From Pseudoalteromonas luteoviolacea NCIMB 1944 (lineage in GTDB: Bacteria > Pseudomonadota > Gammaproteobacteria > Enterobacterales > Alteromonadaceae): a stretch of DNA of 64,000 bases. Within the stretch, counting starts at the first letter, position 1. Each line of letters starts with the position of its first letter. Where the stretch lies: the NCBI RefSeq assembly GCF_001625565.1, contig NZ_AUXS01000015.1, forward strand, positions 310,001 to 374,000, written 5' to 3'. The notes beneath the pieces are model-generated. The model made no database searches and was not told the origin of the DNA. It worked only from the letters and a program-made list of their open reading frames with translations. The translations under genes were made by a program, and so were the position numbers. Below, in pieces: positions 1 through 8,788 of this stretch.

Positions 1-93
1 TTTTTACTCATGTTAGCTATTTTTCTCGGCTTTATCGGTTCTTATCTATCAGTGCAAAAATATATCCGAGAAATTGAGCCCGAAAAGGTGTAG
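1..93 (+). CDS. ftsX: Cell division protein FtsX, C-terminal end (partial)
   Basis: Only the last 30 codons lie in the window. They encode a hydrophobic membrane segment (FLLMLAIFLGFIGSYLSV) and a short charged cytoplasmic tail ending in EPEKV. FtsX is the membrane half of the FtsEX ABC-type complex, which controls peptidoglycan hydrolases at the septum. The last membrane helix followed by a short tail, and the position directly before rpoH (order ftsY-ftsE-ftsX-rpoH in gammaproteobacteria), support the name. The upstream part is outside the window, so the call rests on synteny and topology. Confidence 0.75.
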   Translation, partial: FLLMLAIFLGFIGSYLSVQKYIREIEPEKV

Positions 94-106
94 TTTTAAC
101 TTTTTA

Positions 107-138
107 GCAGGCTTGTTTGAAACAAGTCTGCGTTGTTT
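107..138 (+). terminator. Probable intrinsic terminator after ftsX
   Basis: GCAGGCTTGTTT and AAACAAGTCTGC form a near-perfect stem (one G-U pair) 13 nt after the ftsX stop, followed by GTTGTTTT. It would separate ftsEX transcription from the rpoH promoters. Confidence 0.6.
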
Positions 139-232
139 TCATAGCTACCTACCATCACGCTAAAATTCATCAATAATTAACCCTATAAATATCAATGGCT
201 TATTTGTTCATTTATTGTTAATAATAAAAAGC

Positions 233-262
233 TTGATCTTTGGTCAAGAAAAGTAGTAGATT
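233..262 (+). promoter_or_regulatory. Putative sigma-70 promoter of rpoH
   Basis: TTGATC at 233-238 and TAGATT at 257-262 are separated by 18 bp. Transcription would start near 268-270, at the left edge of the CIRCE palindrome, which is the usual CIRCE position. Promoter assignment is by eye only. Confidence 0.4.
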
Positions 263-266
263 GCAG

Positions 267-293
267 TTAGCACTCTAAGGGTTAGAGTGCTAA
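267..293 (+). promoter_or_regulatory. CIRCE element (HrcA operator) upstream of rpoH
   Basis: The sequence TTAGCACTC-N9-GAGTGCTAA is an exact match to the classical CIRCE inverted repeat with the canonical 9-nt spacer. It lies 32 nt before the rpoH start codon. CIRCE is the operator of the heat-shock repressor HrcA, best known before groESL and hrcA-dnaK in Gram-positives and alphaproteobacteria. No hrcA gene is in this window. The motif is seen directly; HrcA control of rpoH is inferred. Confidence 0.85.
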
Positions 294-325
294 AATAGAC
301 TAAGAATTTATCACTGAGGTGAAAA

Positions 326-1189
326 ATGAGTAAAGACACATATGCAATGGCATTAACAGTTGGGCAGCAAAGTGCAAGTATTGAAGGGTATTTGCAGGCT
401 GTTAGCACTATCCCTATGCTGGACGCTGAAAAGGAACACAAGCTTGCAACTCGTCTTCATGAAAATGGTGACTTAGATGCAGCTAAACAGCTCATTATGT
501 CTCACCTCAGATTTGTAGCGCACATCGCAAAAAGTTACTCAGGGTATGGTTTGCCGCAAGCAGATCTTATTCAAGAAGGTAATATTGGCCTGATGAAGGC
601 GGTAAAACGTTTTAACCCAACAGTAGGTGTCAGATTGGTTTCTTTTGCCGTACATTGGATTAAAGCTGAAATCCATGAGTATGTACTTAAAAACTGGCGA
701 ATCGTGAAAGTTGCTACGACAAAAGCACAGCGCAAACTATTTTTTAACCTTCGTAAGAACAAAAAACGCTTGGGTTGGTTCAACCAAGAAGAAGTTAGCA
801 CTGTGGCTTCAGAGCTGGGTGTTAGCGAAAAAGAAGTACGTGAAATGGAATCTCGCATGAGTGGTCAGGACATGGGTTTTGATTTAGGTGCAGATGAAGA
901 TGAAGGTAGTCAAAGTGGCAACTTCTCACCAGTTCAGTACTTAGCAGATTCAAACAGTGACATTGCCGAAGTGATTGAAGAAGAGCAGTTTCAACAGCAG
1001 TCACAAAACCGCTTGTTGGCGGCAATGAAAACGTTAGATGAGCGTTCTCAGGACATTGTTGCAGCGAGATGGTTGGCTGAAGACAAAGCAACCCTACAAG
1101 ATTTAGCTGATAAATATAGTGTTTCTGCTGAACGTGTTCGCCAGCTAGAAAAGTCAGCAATGAAAAAACTGCAGGCTGCTATGAGCTAA
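326..1189 (+). CDS. rpoH: RNA polymerase heat-shock sigma factor RpoH (sigma-32)
   Basis: The 287-residue protein is a group-3-type sigma factor that directs RNA polymerase to heat-shock promoters. Region 2 includes the core-binding and -10 recognition segment around residues 50-120 ([17 protein letters not shown] and a region-2.4 helix ending WIKAEIHEY). The RpoH box follows (QRKLFFNLR, about residues 131-139), the segment typical of sigma-32 orthologues. Region 4 with its helix-turn-helix is at about 235-285 ([24 protein letters not shown]). Length matches the family. The start ATG follows GAGGTGA. It is monocistronic, between an ftsX terminator and its own strong terminator. The leader carries a CIRCE palindrome, suggesting transcriptional repression by HrcA besides the usual translational and proteolytic control. 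Confidence 0.97.
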   Translation: MSKDTYAMALTVGQQSASIEGYLQAVSTIPMLDAEKEHKLATRLHENGDLDAAKQLIMSHLRFVAHIAKSYSGYGLPQADLIQEGNIGLMKAVKRFNPTVGVRLVSFAVHWIKAEIHEYVLKNWRIVKVATTKAQRKLFFNLRKNKKRLGWFNQEEVSTVASELGVSEKEVREMESRMSGQDMGFDLGADEDEGSQSGNFSPVQYLADSNSDIAEVIEEEQFQQQSQNRLLAAMKTLDERSQDIVAARWLAEDKATLQDLADKYSVSAERVRQLEKSAMKKLQAAMS

Positions 1190-1212
1190 GACTAACTTGT
1201 AATAATTTTAAG

Positions 1213-1245
1213 AATACCGCCCCAATTATGGGGCGGTATTTTTTT
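1213..1245 (+). terminator. Intrinsic terminator of rpoH
   Basis: AATACCGCCCC and GGGGCGGTATT form a perfect 11-bp stem with a 6-nt loop, followed by a run of seven T. Confidence 0.93.
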
Positions 1246-1322
1246 GTGTCATAAAAAATTGAGCTTACAAGTGTACGCTTATTTGATTATAATACACCGC
1301 TCAAGTTATAGGAGGGCTGAGT

Positions 1323-2027
1323 TTGTTAGCTTTATTACGAATTTTGGCCATGGCCATATTTATTGTTTTTAGTTGTATTTTTGGTTTGGCGCTATGTATT
1401 GTCAGGCCGTTTCACCGAAATAACGTGCATATTATCGCCTCTTGGTTCGGTTCTATGGCTAAAGTCATAGGTGTAGATCTGGTGATAGAAAGAGCGCCTG
1501 GCGTCGCTAAGGTTGGGCCTGCACTATATGTGGCAAACCATCAGAACAACTATGATTTATTCACACTACCTGCGGTAGTACCACGCAATACGGTGAGCAT
1601 GGGCAAAAAAAGTCTGAAGTGGATCCCATTTTTCGGTCAGCTTTATTGGTTATCAGGCAATATTTTAATTGATAGAGCGAATCGCTCAAAAGCGGTTGGT
1701 ACGTTGGATAAATCAGTAGAGAAAATCAAGCAAAAAGGCTTGTCGCTGTGGATGTTTCCCGAAGGAACTCGCAGTTACGGCCGAGGGCTTTTGCCTTTCA
1801 AAACAGGGGCTTTTCATGCGGCCAAGAATGCTCAAGTTCCCATTATCCCTGTCTGCATGAGTTCCACTCAAGATAAAATTAAACTAAACCGTTGGAACAA
1901 CGGTAAAGTGTATATTTCGATGTTGGCCCCAATTGAGTTATCAGATGATTGCTCTGCAAGAGAGCATGCGAATAGTATTCATGCTAAAATGGCCGATAAA
2001 ATCGCACAATTAGATAAAGGTGAATAA
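1323..2027 (+). CDS. 1-acyl-sn-glycerol-3-phosphate acyltransferase (PlsC family)
   Basis: This 234-residue membrane enzyme belongs to the PlsC/LPLAT family, which transfers an acyl chain to lysophosphatidic acid to make phosphatidic acid. An N-terminal membrane helix (residues 1-28) precedes the catalytic NHX4D motif (NHQNNYD, about residues 71-77). The glycerol-phosphate binding motif FPEGTRS is at about 145-151, and a conserved PIIPV block follows. The start is TTG: AGGAGG at 1310-1315 lies 7 nt upstream and no ATG fits. It sits 5 nt before rraB, so the two are probably cotranscribed. Whether this is the main PlsC or a paralogue cannot be told from the window. Confidence 0.9.
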   Translation: MLALLRILAMAIFIVFSCIFGLALCIVRPFHRNNVHIIASWFGSMAKVIGVDLVIERAPGVAKVGPALYVANHQNNYDLFTLPAVVPRNTVSMGKKSLKWIPFFGQLYWLSGNILIDRANRSKAVGTLDKSVEKIKQKGLSLWMFPEGTRSYGRGLLPFKTGAFHAAKNAQVPIIPVCMSSTQDKIKLNRWNNGKVYISMLAPIELSDDCSAREHANSIHAKMADKIAQLDKGE

Positions 2028-2032
2028 AGCTG

Positions 2033-2368
2033 ATGGAAAATTGGCAAGAGATCAGTGAAGACATCGTGGAGTCACTACTTGAAGATGGCTCTAATCCGGA
2101 AAAACTTTACGAAGTAGAACATCACTTTGTATGTGAGAACTTTGATAAGCTGGAAGAGGCTGCTTTAGCGGCTTTTAAACTCGGTTATGATGTTGAAGAA
2201 CCTGCAGAGCTTGAGCTTGAAGATGGCGGAAAGATCTGGGGCTTTGATATTGTTGTTGAAGCTGAGCTCAACGCAGAAGTTATCATGGAGGATGTCTCTA
2301 AGTTGGTAGCAGTTGCTGAGCAAGCTGGCGTTGAATATGACGGTTGGGGTACATACTTCCAGGACTGA
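2033..2368 (+). CDS. rraB: Regulator of ribonuclease E activity B
   Basis: The protein is small (111 residues), very acidic, and matches the RraB family in length and in the C-terminal pattern (YDGWGTYF). RraB binds RNase E and alters the set of mRNAs cleaved by the degradosome. It begins 5 nt after the acyltransferase stop, with TAAAG before the ATG, and probably shares its transcript. No terminator is obvious after it before the HD-GYP gene. The identification is by overall sequence pattern, since the family has no catalytic motif. Confidence 0.88.
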   Translation: MENWQEISEDIVESLLEDGSNPEKLYEVEHHFVCENFDKLEEAALAAFKLGYDVEEPAELELEDGGKIWGFDIVVEAELNAEVIMEDVSKLVAVAEQAGVEYDGWGTYFQD

Positions 2369-2520
2369 TCATGTCACGCTGCTAGCAAAAGAAAGAAATG
2401 GATTTCTCTCTACCTTTATTTACTAATCCTTTATTCTTGTATTTATATCTTCTAGTAGACAATTTAGTCGTAACTATGCATATTATTGCGGTTTGATTAA
2501 AAAAGCTTCTCTAAGGAACC

Positions 2521-3774
2521 ATGCACGCAACTATTCCCATCAGTGAACTTGTACCAGGTATGTTTGTTGATAGTGTCCACAAATTAAAATCTGATGCAGA
2601 AATTAAATTAAAGTCACGAGGGATGGTGCGTAATTCGGCGATTATTTCCCAGCTTGAAGCGGATGGCGTACTTGAACTTAATATTGATGTTACTCAGAGC
2701 CAAGTACCAGTGCCTGAACGCTTTATCAGAGCGAATGTTGCCAATGTAGAAAGAAAGCATATAGGGCAGCAAGGTGAAGCTGATCAGGGGGCTGATGAGG
2801 AGGAGTTATTAACTTCCCATCACAATCAAGTTTTACCTACCGCAGAGGTGTTTTCAGCAGCTTTAAATCAGTTTGAAGTGCAAAACAAAAAACTGCAATT
2901 GCTCTACGGCAACATTTTGGGTGGTGAAGCGCTGCAGATGCATCTCGTTCATGATATTTGTCAGGAAATCATTACTTCAGTTACTCACCACAGCAATGTA
3001 ATGGCGATATTGACGCGACTAAAAGACAAACGCAGTTTTAGTTGGCGCCACATGATCAACAGCACAATATTGATGACTATATTTGCCAAATATTTAGGCC
3101 TTAAACCGCATGTTGTCGAACAAATGGCGATGGCCGCAATGTTACATGATGTTGGTAAAAGTAAAGTGCCACAGAGCATTCAAGAAAAAAAGTCGCCGCT
3201 GACCGAAAATGAAACGCGTCATATGCAAAAGCATGTTGCCTATTCAGTTGCAATGATCAAAGAAGAAAGGGGAGTGACTCCATTGATTATCGACATGGTG
3301 GTGAATCACCATGAACGACTAGATGGCAGTGGTTTCCCTAGAGGACTGGAGGGTGATCGACTCAGTAAAGCGGCAAGGGTAATGGCAATCGTCGACACTT
3401 ATGCGACGCTGACCACGGAACAGCCGGGCAGTAATGCGATAGAGCCAGTCCATGCACTTAGATTCTTACTCTCAAATAAAAGCCAGTTTGATGCGGTGCT
3501 TGTGCAAAAGTTTATAAAGTGTATTGGTATTCATCCGGTGGGCACGATTGTAAAACTGACCAATGAGCGTTTGGGGCTGGTTATGGCTGGTAATGATATT
3601 TTGCCAACTTCTCCCGTTGTAAGAGTATTTTACAACGTAAAGCACATGCACCAAGTTACATTGAAAGATTTAGATCTAAGTGCAAGAGATGACGTAAAAA
3701 TTGTCGCCAATGTTAAACCTCTCGATTATCAAATTAATTTATCCCGTCTGTTGCAAGAGAGTTTGCTTGTTTAG
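2521..3774 (+). CDS. HD-GYP domain protein, putative cyclic-di-GMP phosphodiesterase
   Basis: The 417-residue protein has an N-terminal DUF3391-like region (residues 1-100) typical of HD-GYP proteins in gammaproteobacteria, then an HD-GYP hydrolase domain (about 155-330). The metal-binding HDVGK is at about 210-214, followed by HVAYS, the NHHERLDGSG motif at about 261-270, and the signature turn reading GFPRG instead of the usual GYPxG. Family members degrade c-di-GMP to pGpG or GMP and so reduce biofilm and raise motility. The metal ligands look intact, so activity is plausible. A 90-residue C-terminal tail has no recognised domain. AAGGA precedes the ATG. Its 3' end overlaps the convergent membrane-protein gene by 41 bp. 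Confidence 0.88.
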   Translation: MHATIPISELVPGMFVDSVHKLKSDAEIKLKSRGMVRNSAIISQLEADGVLELNIDVTQSQVPVPERFIRANVANVERKHIGQQGEADQGADEEELLTSHHNQVLPTAEVFSAALNQFEVQNKKLQLLYGNILGGEALQMHLVHDICQEIITSVTHHSNVMAILTRLKDKRSFSWRHMINSTILMTIFAKYLGLKPHVVEQMAMAAMLHDVGKSKVPQSIQEKKSPLTENETRHMQKHVAYSVAMIKEERGVTPLIIDMVVNHHERLDGSGFPRGLEGDRLSKAARVMAIVDTYATLTTEQPGSNAIEPVHALRFLLSNKSQFDAVLVQKFIKCIGIHPVGTIVKLTNERLGLVMAGNDILPTSPVVRVFYNVKHMHQVTLKDLDLSARDDVKIVANVKPLDYQINLSRLLQESLLV

Positions 3775-4057
3775 CTTGTTTGCACCGCTTTAATTTTTGT
3801 ACTTTTGCAGACAACAGCGCACCCGCTAAACAACTAGACATCAATACAATCCAAAGCAATGTGCCTTTTTCGCTATGTAGTGCAAAGCAACAGCAAGCTA
3901 GTGCAAGCAAAGCAGCAATAATTGCTCCCAGCCAATAGTGATTAACGGGGTTGTCACATTGTCCAGCTCTTTGACAGGCACAGTAATTTGCTTTGCATAA
4001 ACAGTACACGCTGACGCCTGAAAACAGCAGCGCTGCCATAATCAATAACACCATCAT
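3734..4057 (-). CDS. Small Cys-rich inner-membrane protein, probably iron-regulated
   Basis: I do not recognise a named family with certainty. The 107-residue product starts at ATG 4057, chosen because GAGGAG lies 7 nt upstream; an upstream ATG at 4114 has no such site and would sit at the Fur-like box. Three hydrophobic segments are visible (about residues 1-20, 43-62 and 68-86). A Cys cluster lies between the first two (CLCKANYCACQRAGQC) and a CCC run sits in the second. The tail is basic. A Fur-like palindrome lies about 55-80 bp upstream, so an iron-related role is an inference. Small membrane proteins of the DUF3325 kind occur in iron-uptake operons and are a possible relative. Confidence 0.65.
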   Translation of the reverse strand: MMVLLIMAALLFSGVSVYCLCKANYCACQRAGQCDNPVNHYWLGAIIAALLALACCCFALHSEKGTLLWIVLMSSCLAGALLSAKVQKLKRCKQAKQANSLATDGIN

Positions 4058-4112
4058 GGTATTTCTCCTCACATTGATGGCAAAGAGTATATGTGAAACT
4101 CGCCTTTGGTTC

Positions 4113-4137
4113 AATGATATTGAGAATTAGTCTCATT
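4113..4137 (-). promoter_or_regulatory. Putative Fur box
   Basis: Read on the minus strand, AATGAGACTAATTCTCAAT resembles the Fur consensus AATGAGAATNATTCTCATT: TGAGACT and ATTCTCA are nearly inverted around one base, and a further ATCATT half follows. It lies just upstream of the Cys-rich membrane-protein gene and about 180 bp before fadL. Confidence 0.6.
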
Positions 4138-4312
4138 TAAAGTTTTCATAAAGATGTCTAATTTGTGGTCTGACTTGTTACTAAAAGTAACTAAAAGTTT
4201 TTATTTTACGCAACTGGTGGGTTAAAAGTCTCAAAGTTGAAGATTTTCAATGCGTATTTCTGTAGTGTGTCGAGCCATTAATTTTATTGTAATTCGAAGT
4301 TAAGAGGCAAGA

Positions 4313-5578
4313 ATGAACAGAATTATGGTTGCACTATTGGGTGCGGGTGCAATGGTCACATCCATGCATAGTTTGGCTGCTGCGTTTCAGTTAGCTGAGC
4401 AAAACGTATCGGGTTTAGGTAGGGCGTATGCAGGAGAGGCCAGTGTAGCAGACGATGCGTCTGTGGTTTCTCGAAATCCTGCATTGATGAACAAATTACA
4501 AGGAACGCAAGTGAGCGTCGCCGCTATGTATGTAAAGCCAGATGTCAGCTTGCAAGGTACTAGTACGAACAATGGCGTACCAGCATCAGCGCTGGACAAC
4601 AAAAGTATAGCGCCTAGTGCAATTGTGCCGAGTGCGTTTGTCACTGCGCAGATCAATGACAAATGGTCGCTAGGTGGTGGTATGTACTCACAGTTTGGCC
4701 TTGCAACAGAGTTTGGTGATGACTATGTTGCTGGTCAAATCGCGGGTGAAACGGAAATAGTGACCATTAACTCTGGCATTGCAGCCTCATATCAAATAAA
4801 TGATAAGTGGAGCTTGGCACTTGGCTTGAACCATGTATACGCCGATGCCAAAATTTTAAGAAACCTGGGCGCAAATAAACAGGGTATTCCAAGTAATACC
4901 GAAGTCGTCAACCTTGAGGGAGATGACACAGGGTTTGGCTGGAATGTAGGCGCAGTCTATAACATTGACGCAGACAATCGTTTTGGTTTTCACTATCGCA
5001 GTGAAACAGATATCACTTTTAAGGGCACTTTCAGCAATCAGCTACCGGCAGTTGCACCTTTCAATGGTACTGCCGGAAAGGCTTTACCTGGCAGTGTCGC
5101 GATCACTTTGCCTGCTATCGCTGAGGTATCAGGTTCTCATCAGTTAGATAAGCAAACCGCACTGCATTACAGTATTTTGTGGACTGGCTGGAATAGCTTT
5201 CAGACACTGGCGGCGAATGTTGATAACGTAGGCACAGTGTTTAGCAAAGATGAGAACTTTAGTAATTCACTACGCTACTCGATTGGCACGGATCACCAGT
5301 GGAATGAAGATTTAAAACTGCGAGCGGGCTTTGCGTATGACGAATCACCAGCAGATGAACATCATATGTCTATCTCGATTCCGGATACAGATCGCGTTTG
5401 GTATTCGTTTGGTGCTGAGTACCAATTGAGTAAAGTCGCGAGCGTAGATATTGGTGTGAGTATTATTCGTGGTAAAACTCAGCGCTTTGTTGAAAAAGAC
5501 AATTCTGGTAGTGAGTGGGGCTTTAAATCAAAAGGCCATGCATCTGTATTTGGTTTACAGTACAACCACATACTTTAA
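4313..5578 (+). CDS. FadL-family outer-membrane transporter
   Basis: The 421-residue precursor has a signal peptide (residues 1-24, ending SLAAA) and then the FadL hallmark FQLAEQNVSGLGRAYAGEA. The plug region carries the NPA-like turn (SRNPALMNKL) and is followed by a beta-rich barrel ending in FGLQYNHIL with terminal hydrophobic residues. FadL porins move long-chain fatty acids or other hydrophobic compounds across the outer membrane. AAGAGG precedes the ATG. The gene stands alone, with a bidirectional terminator shared with convergent mutS. Substrate cannot be decided, as marine bacteria hold several paralogues. Confidence 0.92.
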   Translation: MNRIMVALLGAGAMVTSMHSLAAAFQLAEQNVSGLGRAYAGEASVADDASVVSRNPALMNKLQGTQVSVAAMYVKPDVSLQGTSTNNGVPASALDNKSIAPSAIVPSAFVTAQINDKWSLGGGMYSQFGLATEFGDDYVAGQIAGETEIVTINSGIAASYQINDKWSLALGLNHVYADAKILRNLGANKQGIPSNTEVVNLEGDDTGFGWNVGAVYNIDADNRFGFHYRSETDITFKGTFSNQLPAVAPFNGTAGKALPGSVAITLPAIAEVSGSHQLDKQTALHYSILWTGWNSFQTLAANVDNVGTVFSKDENFSNSLRYSIGTDHQWNEDLKLRAGFAYDESPADEHHMSISIPDTDRVWYSFGAEYQLSKVASVDIGVSIIRGKTQRFVEKDNSGSEWGFKSKGHASVFGLQYNHIL

Positions 5579-5598
5579 ACACTGAGATGGTTTGAAAT

Positions 5599-5629
5599 AA
5601 AAAGGGCTGCAATTACGCAGCCCTTTTTC
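5599..5629. terminator. Bidirectional terminator between fadL and mutS
   Basis: GGGCTGC and GCAGCCC (5604-5610 / 5617-5623) form a stem flanked by an A run on the left and a T run on the right, so it works for both convergent genes. Confidence 0.88.
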
Positions 5630-8209
5630 TTAAAGTTTGTCTTTCAATTGATAAAGCAATGCATGGGCTTGCTTTGGCGTAAGGTCATCTGGATCGATTG
5701 ACTCGAGGAAGCGTTCAACTTCCGATGGTTCTGGACTCAAAACAAGGTTGTGCTGCTGAGGTACATTGGCAGGTGTACTGTCTACGACACTTTGATGTTG
5801 TTCGAGCAGAGCCAGCTTTTGCTTGGCAAGTTTGATAACTGTTTTTGGCACACCAGCCAAGCTCGCTACTTGTAATCCAAAGCTTTTGCTCGCAGCGCCA
5901 TCAAGTACAGTATGTTTAAATGCAATAGTATCATTGTGCTCGATCGCATCTAAGTGAACATTCACTAATCCTGACTGCTGCTCCGCTAGTTCAGTCAATT
6001 CAAAATAGTGAGTTGCGAACAAGGTTTTCGCTGAAATTCTATTTGCCAAATAATCCGCAGTGGCGTACGCAAGTGATAGGCCGTCATAGGTGCTAGTACC
6101 TCGGCCTATTTCATCCATCAATACTAGAGACTGCTGCGTTGCGTTATTTAGAATGGTTGCAGTTTCTGTCATTTCGACCATAAATGTTGAGCGCCCAGAA
6201 GCTAGATCATCACTGGCGCCAATGCGTGTAAAGATGCGGTCAACTTGGCCTATTTGAGCGCTGCTAGCAGGCACAAAGCTGCCTATATGAGCCATTAAGA
6301 CTATCAGTGCAGTTTGGCGCATGTAGGTCGATTTACCGCCCATATTTGGACCCGTGATCAACAACATCTTTCTTTCTTTACTTAAGTGAACAGGGTTTGC
6401 GATAAACGGCTCATTGCTGACGTGTTCCACCACTGGGTGGCGGCCCGCTTGAATATCAATCCCATCAGCCGATGTCAGTTCAGGTTTGCAATAGTCAAGT
6501 GTCTGTGCGCGCTCAGCTAATGTATTAAGCACGTCCAAGTCCGCTAGTGCAGCGGCCATTGTTTGCAACTGCTCTAGATAAGGTGCAATTAACTCGAACA
6601 ATTGTTCATATAATTGTTTCTCTAGAGCCAGTGCTTTTGATTGGCTACCAAGTACTTTGTCTTCATGCTCTTTTAACTCAGGAATGATATAGCGTTCATT
6701 ATTTTTCAAAGTTTGGCGTCGGATATACTCAGGCGGCGCAAGATGAGCGCTGGCCTTACCAATCTCAATGTAGAAGCCGTGTACCTTGTTATAGCCAATT
6801 TTCAATGTGCTAATACCGGTGCGTTCGCGCTCGCGCTCTTCAAGTTGGTCGAGGACATCAGTTGCACCTTCGCTCAGCGCCCGCCACTCGTCTAACTCGG
6901 CATTGTATCCGGTTGCTATGACGCCGCCATCTCGAATTAACACTGGTGGGTTGTCAATGATCGCACGCTCTAACAAATCCTGTAAATGCGGTAGCTCAGG
7001 GGATTGAGCCTTGATCTGCTGAATACGTTCGTCATTACTCTCGTTGAGAAGTTGATGAAGTGGTGGCAGCGCTTGTAAGGCACTGCGAAGACGGGTTAAG
7101 TCTCTCGGTCTTGCATTGCAAAGAGCAAGTCTTGCTACCACACGCTCAATATCACCAATTTGGCGCAGTGCATCATACAGCTCCATGCCTAAATGCATAT
7201 CAATGATGCTTGAAATAGCATTTAGTCGAGCGTTTAGCTCATGTCTGTCTCTGATCGGCGTATGAATGCGGCGTTTGAGCAATCGAGAGCCCATTGGGGT
7301 TGCCGTTTTATCAAGTACTTGAGCAAGCGTATTGTCGATAGAACCTGATAAGTTAAGAGTCAGCTCTAGGTTTTTTCGTGTCGCCGCGTCGAGAATAACG
7401 GCGTGCTCATTTTTTTCTAGCGTAATGGCCCTAATGTGCGGCAGTGCCGTGCGCTGCGTATCTTTGACGTATTGCATCACACAGCCAGCCGCAATTAAGC
7501 CCGCGGTCGCATTTTCAACACCGAACCCTATTAAATCTTTGGTTTCGAATTGCTGGCAAAGCAAATGCCTTGCAGTATCTAAATCAAACTCCCAGTCTGG
7601 GCGGCGGCGGCTACCTTTGATCTGCTCAAGGACAATGAGATTTTGGAATGATTCTGGGTATAAAAGCTCGGCAGGTTGCAAGCGTTGCAACGTTGATATC
7701 AGTGCTTCATCGGTTGCCAGCTCGACAATGTTAAAGCGGCCGGAGTTGATATCTAAGTAGGCCACACCATATTTGCTTTTGTCTTGCCACACGGCAGCAA
7801 GCAAGTTGTCTTGACGTTCTTGCAGCAGCGCTTCATCGGTGACTGTACCTGGTGTGACAATGCGCACGACTTTACGTTCGACAGGTCCTTTGCTGGTTGC
7901 TGGATCACCGACTTGCTCACAAATGGCCACAGACTCACCCATTTGTACGAGTCGTGCAAGATAGTTTTCAACCGCATGATAAGGTACACCAGCCATAGGG
8001 ATTGGGTTTCCACCCGCTTTGCCGCGGTGTGTTTGCGAAATGTCGAGTAATTGTGCCGCGCGAACGGCATCATCAAAAAATAATTCGTAGAAATCACCCA
8101 TACGGTAGAATAGCAGGATCTCTTGATGTTGGGCTTTGATCCTAAGATACTGCTGCATCATAGGTGTTTGTTGCTTTATAGTATGTTCAGAATAAAGATC
8201 TAATGACAT
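5630..8209 (-). CDS. mutS: DNA mismatch repair ATPase MutS
   Basis: MutS recognises mismatches and starts methyl-directed repair with MutL. The start at 8209 gives 859 residues (MSLDLYSEH...). A longer frame to 8308 adds 33 residues that overlap pncC and do not resemble MutS. The mismatch-contact loop is near the N-terminus ([11 protein letters not shown], with the F-x-E motif), followed by connector, lever and clamp domains. The ATPase has Walker [14 protein letters not shown] (about residue 620) and Walker [19 protein letters not shown]-terminal helix follows, as in the E. coli protein of about the same length. mutS and pncC diverge with only 22 bp between start codons, so each promoter must lie inside the other gene. 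Confidence 0.97.
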   Translation of the reverse strand: MSLDLYSEHTIKQQTPMMQQYLRIKAQHQEILLFYRMGDFYELFFDDAVRAAQLLDISQTHRGKAGGNPIPMAGVPYHAVENYLARLVQMGESVAICEQVGDPATSKGPVERKVVRIVTPGTVTDEALLQERQDNLLAAVWQDKSKYGVAYLDINSGRFNIVELATDEALISTLQRLQPAELLYPESFQNLIVLEQIKGSRRRPDWEFDLDTARHLLCQQFETKDLIGFGVENATAGLIAAGCVMQYVKDTQRTALPHIRAITLEKNEHAVILDAATRKNLELTLNLSGSIDNTLAQVLDKTATPMGSRLLKRRIHTPIRDRHELNARLNAISSIIDMHLGMELYDALRQIGDIERVVARLALCNARPRDLTRLRSALQALPPLHQLLNESNDERIQQIKAQSPELPHLQDLLERAIIDNPPVLIRDGGVIATGYNAELDEWRALSEGATDVLDQLEERERERTGISTLKIGYNKVHGFYIEIGKASAHLAPPEYIRRQTLKNNERYIIPELKEHEDKVLGSQSKALALEKQLYEQLFELIAPYLEQLQTMAAALADLDVLNTLAERAQTLDYCKPELTSADGIDIQAGRHPVVEHVSNEPFIANPVHLSKERKMLLITGPNMGGKSTYMRQTALIVLMAHIGSFVPASSAQIGQVDRIFTRIGASDDLASGRSTFMVEMTETATILNNATQQSLVLMDEIGRGTSTYDGLSLAYATADYLANRISAKTLFATHYFELTELAEQQSGLVNVHLDAIEHNDTIAFKHTVLDGAASKSFGLQVASLAGVPKTVIKLAKQKLALLEQHQSVVDSTPANVPQQHNLVLSPEPSEVERFLESIDPDDLTPKQAHALLYQLKDKL

Positions 8210-8231
8210 GCTTCTACCTAAGGTTTTTTGT

Positions 8232-8723
8232 ATGGAAATACACACTAAAATCGCCGCACTTGCGGCACAATTGGGCGCTATTCTAACGAATAAAAGCTTC
8301 GTGATCACTACCGCTGAATCTTGTACTGGTGGTGGAATTAGTTATGCGCTCACAGATACGCCGGGAAGCTCAGCCTATATCGATCGTTGCTTTGTAACTT
8401 ATAGCAATGAGGCTAAGCATGAATTATTGGGTGTATCAGAGCAAACGCTTGCTGATTATGGCGCTGTAAGCGAGCAGACAGTAATAGAAATGGCGGCAGG
8501 TGCGAGAGTAGCGGGTAACGCCGATATTGCAATATCGGTATCGGGTATTGCGGGACCAAGCGGTGGGAGTGAACAAAAGCCTGTGGGTACTGTATGGTTT
8601 GCGGTGGATATACAGGGACATAGCCACACATATTTGCAAGTTTTTCCAGGGGCAAGAGCGGAAGTTAGATTTCAAGCTATTGAATTTATTTTAGAAAAAA
8701 TAATTTCTTTAATAAAACAGTAA
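8232..8723 (+). CDS. pncC: Nicotinamide-nucleotide amidohydrolase PncC (CinA C-terminal domain)
   Basis: The 163-residue protein is the stand-alone CinA C-terminal domain, which deamidates NMN to nicotinic acid mononucleotide in pyridine-nucleotide recycling. The conserved [19 protein letters not shown] (about residues 35-53) and SGIAGPSGG (about 100-108) are present. The ATG at 8232 is chosen over an ATG 24 nt upstream because it starts the conserved helix ([13 protein letters not shown]) and has TAAGG upstream. It precedes recA in the arrangement common in Vibrio, Shewanella and relatives. recA has its own SOS promoter 8 bp after the pncC stop. Confidence 0.93.
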   Translation: MEIHTKIAALAAQLGAILTNKSFVITTAESCTGGGISYALTDTPGSSAYIDRCFVTYSNEAKHELLGVSEQTLADYGAVSEQTVIEMAAGARVAGNADIAISVSGIAGPSGGSEQKPVGTVWFAVDIQGHSHTYLQVFPGARAEVRFQAIEFILEKIISLIKQ

Positions 8724-8730
8724 AAGGCTC

Positions 8731-8758
8731 TTGATACTGTAATTCTATACAGTATACT
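8731..8758 (+). promoter_or_regulatory. recA promoter with LexA (SOS) box
   Basis: The -35 hexamer TTGATA (8731-8736) and -10 TATACT (8753-8758) are 16 bp apart. Between them sits CTGT-N8-ACAG (8737-8752), a full LexA box that would block RNA polymerase until DNA damage. Confidence 0.92.
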
Positions 8759-8788
8759 TGTTCGCATTACGCTAGATTGGAGAAACAG

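Noticed and set aside
8210..8308. Longer MutS N-terminus (33 extra residues)
   Set aside because: It overlaps the divergent pncC start and is not MutS-like; family length is reached from 8209.
8777..8788. Upstream TTG start for recA adding MEKQ
   Set aside because: The TTG overlaps the GGAG ribosome-binding site, and the ATG at 8789 gives the normal RecA N-terminus.
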